Of a stretch of 64,000 nucleotides of DNA, positions 60,164 through 64,000 are shown in pieces. The position numbers were made by a program, and so were the translations under genes. Origin of the DNA: Lotus japonicus (Eukaryota; Streptophyta; Magnoliopsida; Fabales; Fabaceae); NCBI RefSeq assembly GCF_012489685.1, contig NC_080046.1, forward strand, positions 59,262,195 to 59,326,194. Direction: 5' to 3'. The notes beneath the pieces are model-generated. The model made no database searches. It was given only the letters and a program-made list of their open reading frames with translations, and was not told the DNA's origin. Within the stretch, counting starts at the first letter, position 1, and every line of letters starts with the position of its first letter.

Positions 60164-62037
60164 CTAAGAGAGATTAACATGCACGCTAGCATCCATGCCG
60201 GAATCACAAACAGGGCAATTTCGGACAGTGGACCCACACGCCGTGCACAAACACAAGTGCCTGCATGGCAGCAACAGCACCACCGACTCCTTCACCCCGC
60301 AGCTCCGACACATCCTCTTCACCGTCGGCGTTGCCGCCGTGTCCTCGCCGTCCTCCGCCACAACATTGCTCCCGCAGCAGGAATCAGCATCTTCAGCCAC
60401 CGCGGCAGCGGCATGGCGGCCATCCCGCACGTGGGCCATGACCTGTTCGAGGTTGTTGCGGAGGTAGTTGGCGGTGGTTTCGTTGGTTTGTGCCAGGTCC
60501 CTCCAGAATTGATTTTCCGCACTTAAGCTTTTGACCCTTTCTTGAAGCACCCAATTTAGCTTCCCCATTTTCTGAACCTCCTCGTCCTTTTCCTTTAGCT
60601 TCTTCGCCACTGTTTCTTGGATTACGCATGCCAACATCCTTGATTGCCTCATCTTATGTTCCTCCATCTCCATTCTCACTTTCTCTGTCTGTTCATAGAA
60701 AGAAAAAATTATTAATCACACAAGACTATATATACATATAAAAAAAACGGCAATTATGTGGTCAATCACGTTAAAAACTGTTCCAGATTATTATTTATAA
60801 TATAGTATAACTTATATGTTAAAATTAATTTGTACAAATTAGTTTGTGAATCAGATTTTTCTTAATTTACCACTTGACAAAATCTATTAAAAAAAACACC
60901 CCCACTAATATTTTCCAGACAAAGTTTGAACTTTTGTAACTCCCTTTTCAGTTATTCATTTTGCCCAGAAATACAAACAAATAATTATTAATTACATATT
61001 AAAAATATAAAAAACCCGTTAATTAATTTTTATAAGACAAAGTTGGAAAATTTATCCCCTTTAATATAAAAATTAACAACACCAGAGTATTAACTAATTA
61101 CATAAACATATAAAACAACCCTTCAATTTTTTTAAGAAGATGTTTGAAAATTTATCACACCCTCTTCAGTTACTGCCAGTCAAAGTTTGAAAATTAACAA
61201 AATTGATTTCATTTCATAAAAATATAAAACACCCTTTAATTTTTTTCAAGACAAAGCAGTTACTTTGCTTTCATGCTTGGAACCGTTTGAACAGTTCTTT
61301 TTCTAACACAAACTGAAATTACTTTTGCAAAAAAAAAAATGTTGAATTGAATAGGAGTTGGGAAATTACATGGTGAGCAAGGACGCGATCGATCTCAGAT
61401 TGCTGGTTCTGGAATTGGTAGAGAACTTGGTCAAAAAATGATGATTCTGATGAGAGCTTGTTCTTCTGTTGAGCAGGGAAAGAGGCTAATTCAGAGGTGA
61501 ATTCTCTTGAGCGTTTTCTTTGAAGAGGGAGATTGTAGGTGAGACCACTATCTGCTGTGTTTGGATCACAAACATTGGATTGGTAGAAAGGTAAAAGAGA
61601 TTCAGCCATTGTTGCTCCAGGCATAGGCAGAGCAGAAGCAGAGTCTACTTGTGCATTGTTGTATATATCCAAATTCAAGAGATTTTGATGTTGATAATGT
61701 TGTTGTTGTTGTTGGTGATTGGATTTGATTATTTCTCTGCACAAAAACAAAGAACCAAACATGTTAATAGACAATCTTTGAAAACAATCCAAATTAACAA
61801 TTAAAAACTTAAAAAATAAGACATGTACAAAGAGTGCATGTTCAGATACATGACAGAAAACTACAGTAAAGCCAAATTCACACTGAACAATCCTAAAAAT
61901 TAAGAAAAGTTGTTTCTGTCTGCCGTGATTTCGACTCTTGTATCCAAACATACACAGAGTTGTTGGTTTAAGGCGATATACCTGTTGGGGAGTAGATGAG
62001 AAGGCAAGAGATTCATGCAAGAAGCTTCAACTGCCAT
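60164..62037 (-). CDS. BOI-type RING E3 ubiquitin ligase
   Basis: Three exons on the minus strand (62037-61982, 61736-61370, 60688-60164) join in frame to 315 residues, close to Arabidopsis BOI and BRG proteins. The N-terminal half has a poly-Gln/His tract and KRSREFTSELA. Next comes a coiled-coil region (RVLAHHTEKVRMEMEEH, KKLKEKDEEVQKMGKLNWVL, RVKSLSAENQFWRDLAQTNE), the conserved WRD-type segment of the family. The C-terminal C3HC4 RING is CRSCGVKESVVLLLPCRHLC then LCTACGSTVRNCPVC. Family members are soluble E3 ligases that limit cell death and gibberellin or stress responses, in Arabidopsis by acting on BOS1 and DELLA partners. The start ATG gives MAVEASCMNLLP, as in relatives. No lesion is seen. 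Confidence 0.9.
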
Positions 62038-62159
62038 GAAATTCAAGTTGTGTTGTGTTGATTGAAGGGGAGAAGGAGAGAATAAGAAGGAGATGAGGCA
62101 GAGCATGCAATAGATGTGGCTGAGTATTAGGGAGAGACTGAATGAATGAATGAATGATT

Positions 62160-62176
62160 CATGCTTATTTATGGCT
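62160..62176 (-). promoter_or_regulatory. Possible TATA box of the BOI-type gene
   Basis: On the minus strand this reads CCATAAATAAGCATG, about 130 bp before the start codon. A TATA-like word at this distance is plausible with a leader of about 90-100 bases. No other support. Confidence 0.3.
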
Positions 62177-62785
62177 TTGGTTTTTGTGGGCGTTTATAAG
62201 AGATAGAAAGTCAAACGCATCTTTTCTAGACAGAGAAAATCTCACCATCTTTATTTATGGAGAATATTAATTATATAAATAAACAACTCAATTTAATTAT
62301 ATTCACTTTACCTCTTTTTTTGGGGAAAAATAAAAAGAGTGTTGTCAGATTTTGGTCTGTATCCTATAGGATTTACTTTAATGGTTTTTTCTACTTTCAC
62401 TTATTTTAGAATTTGGATTCCTAACCTTTCCTTTTTATTTTTTTCCCTTTAGGTAGTTTCTAGAGGGAAAGAGTCAATGAAAAAATTACTACCATTTATT
62501 TACTTTGCCATATTTTCATGAAAGCTTACTCATGCTGGTATCATGTATTATTTGGCTGTTTCTGAAAATTACATAAGTTTCATTGTTGAAGGCCTTTATG
62601 TCTACCCAACAAATATACATTTGTAGGACCTTAATGATGCACTGACAAACTTCCTGACCTGTGTAAATGTTGACACTAGGTGTGACTATTTAATGCAACA
62701 TTTAATGCTTTTTCAAAGTTTAAAATTATTAATGAATCCAATAATCAAATCCAGTCATGATTTGTCTTGATCAATTGTATTCATA

Positions 62786-63091
62786 CTCCCTCCGGTCCTA
62801 TTTATAAGCAGCAAAAAAAAAAAATCACATAGTTTAAGAAATGTAGTTAAACTAGATAAAATGCATTAAATATGTCTTGAATCAAAATAAACTTCCAAAA
62901 TTACCCTTTGTTATTAGTGTTGGAAAGTGGGAAAGAGAGAGAATAATTAATGAGACACATTTTACAAGCTAGAATTAATAAGGGCATAATTGGAAAAAAA
63001 TAATTAATATAGCTCAAACTTTCATTTGGTTCTTATAAAAAAGACCAAGATTTTTTTTCTCTTTCATGCTTATAAATAGGACCGGAGGGAG
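62786..63091. mobile_element. Stowaway-type (Tc1/Mariner) MITE
   Basis: The ends CTCCCTCCGGTCCTATTTAT and its inverted copy (ATAAATAGGACCGGAGGGAG) are the standard Stowaway terminus. TA stands on both sides (62784-62785 and 63092-63093). The 306-bp body is AT-rich with no coding capacity. Confidence 0.93.
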
Positions 63092-63852
63092 TAACATTTT
63101 AGCTAATTAAGTAATTGTTGATATGTACTAATTTAATAGTGGATATTTACCTATAATCTGAATAGTGTATCATATATAAAAAGTAGCGTCATAAAGTATT
63201 AGTAGTTTATATTTTAATGAAATTTAATAAATATATTCTACTTTTTTTTTAAGGGAATACAGTCTACTTAATTTGTACAAATTTAACAAGTTTTTTTAAC
63301 GTAATTTAGCAAGTTAATTACATCAATTTGTGTGCATGCAAAAAATAGTAAATATTTAACTATATATATTTTAAAAAACACTATATTTATATAAAAAGTA
63401 GCATAATAAAGCATCAATAATTTTTATTTGAGTAAAATACACTCACCCCCCTCAAGATTTGTGAGAATAACACTTAGCTCCGTTCTTATCCAAAATAAGC
63501 ACTCCACCCCAATAATAATCTCACAATTACACTTAACTCAATTCTTCTCTAAATTCTACACTCCACCCCACCCCCTTTAACACCATCCAAAAGATGCTAA
63601 CGGAATATTCTTTTAACTCAAAATTAATTAATTTAAATATAAATACATTACATTATCTTCTAACTAAATAATAAATATACTTGTTTTTTTTTTAAAAAGT
63701 AGCACGAGATAATCATTGCTCATTCAAGTAAACAAATCATTGTTATTTGGAGGGCAGCACAAATGATTTACAATAAAACATGTTCTGGCCTTCTTGGTGT
63801 AATTCCAAATTCATAGAACTAGAACATTTCTTAAACGAGAACAACTTCTGTT
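63092..63852. other. Intergenic spacer and 3' UTR of the F-box/FBD gene
   Basis: AT-rich DNA with a CACTCCACCCC phrase repeated at about 63501 and 63561, possibly part of a degenerate element. The last 200 bp probably form the 3' UTR of the minus-strand gene. No further gene is seen. Confidence 0.5.
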
Positions 63853-63999
63853 TTACTTCTTCCAGATCTGAGTTACGTAGCTTCCAGCTAAGTTTGAAAT
63901 CATCCTCTTCAAGGCAACAACATTTTCCATCACAAATTTGGCAAAACTTAACTCAATGTCAGAACCATCAAAACTCAAAAACTTTACCACTAAGTTTAC
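63853..63999 (-). CDS. F-box/FBD/LRR protein, C-terminal end only
   Basis: On the minus strand the last 48 codons of the window are open and read VKFLSFDGSDIELSFAKFVM, then ENVVALKRMI, and end IWKK with TAA at 63855-63853. F-box/LRR proteins have this FBD signature (a short beta-alpha unit after the LRRs). The F-box and LRR parts would lie to the right of the window. Members act as SCF substrate receptors. The family is large and specific function cannot be given. Confidence 0.72.
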   Translation of the reverse strand, partial: VNLVVKFLSFDGSDIELSFAKFVMENVVALKRMISNLAGSYVTQIWKK

Positions 64000-64000
64000 T

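Overview
The window is a stretch of plant nuclear chromosome. It is AT-rich, its genes carry introns with GT-AG borders, and its gene families are plant-specific (NPR, plant AGO2, BOI-type RING, PPR-DYW, F-box/FBD). Both the density of LINE, MULE, hAT, PIF, Stowaway and Helitron elements and a homologue of the legume LIN/CERBERUS family point to a dicot, probably a legume. The species cannot be fixed from the sequence alone.

Layout. The left third is gene-rich: the 3' end of an NPR3/NPR4-type salicylic-acid receptor/co-repressor (1-2452, +), a seven-exon LIN/CERBERUS-related ARM-repeat protein without a U-box (5315-9319, +), a three-exon AGO2-type Argonaute (12484-16626, +), and an eight-exon 4'-phosphopantetheinyl transferase with one premature TGA (18612-20977, +). 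From 22.2 to 31.3 kb lies a transposon cluster: a long-TIR MULE split by an L1-type LINE whose 5' end is inverted, a broken PPR-DYW pseudogene, a non-autonomous hAT with perfect 8-bp target duplications, and a 1.3-kb long-TIR MULE with tRNA-like modules in its arms. Two more genes follow: an O-fucosyltransferase-family protein (32393-33730, +) and an RBR E3 ligase with an N-terminal RNase H-like domain (38091-42119, +).

From 42.1 to 60.1 kb I see no convincing gene. It holds a solo LTR, a PIF/Harbinger-type element, a near-perfect MULE fold-back, and two nested Helitrons (50733-56616) in which one inserted into the 5' tip of the other. On the right are a BOI-type RING E3 ligase (60164-62037, -), a Stowaway MITE, and the last codons of an F-box/FBD gene running off the edge (63853-63999, -).

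The genes are not an operon and each has its own promoter. Several belong to families linked to immunity or silencing (NPR3/4, AGO2, BOI-like) and several to ubiquitin transfer (RBR, BOI-like RING). That clustering may be chance. The best-supported novelty is the transposon architecture: twin-primed LINE within MULE, Helitron within Helitron, and MULE arms with pol III-like boxes. Next are the nonsense codon in an otherwise intact PPTase gene and the PEWRR repeat array at the AGO2 N-terminus.
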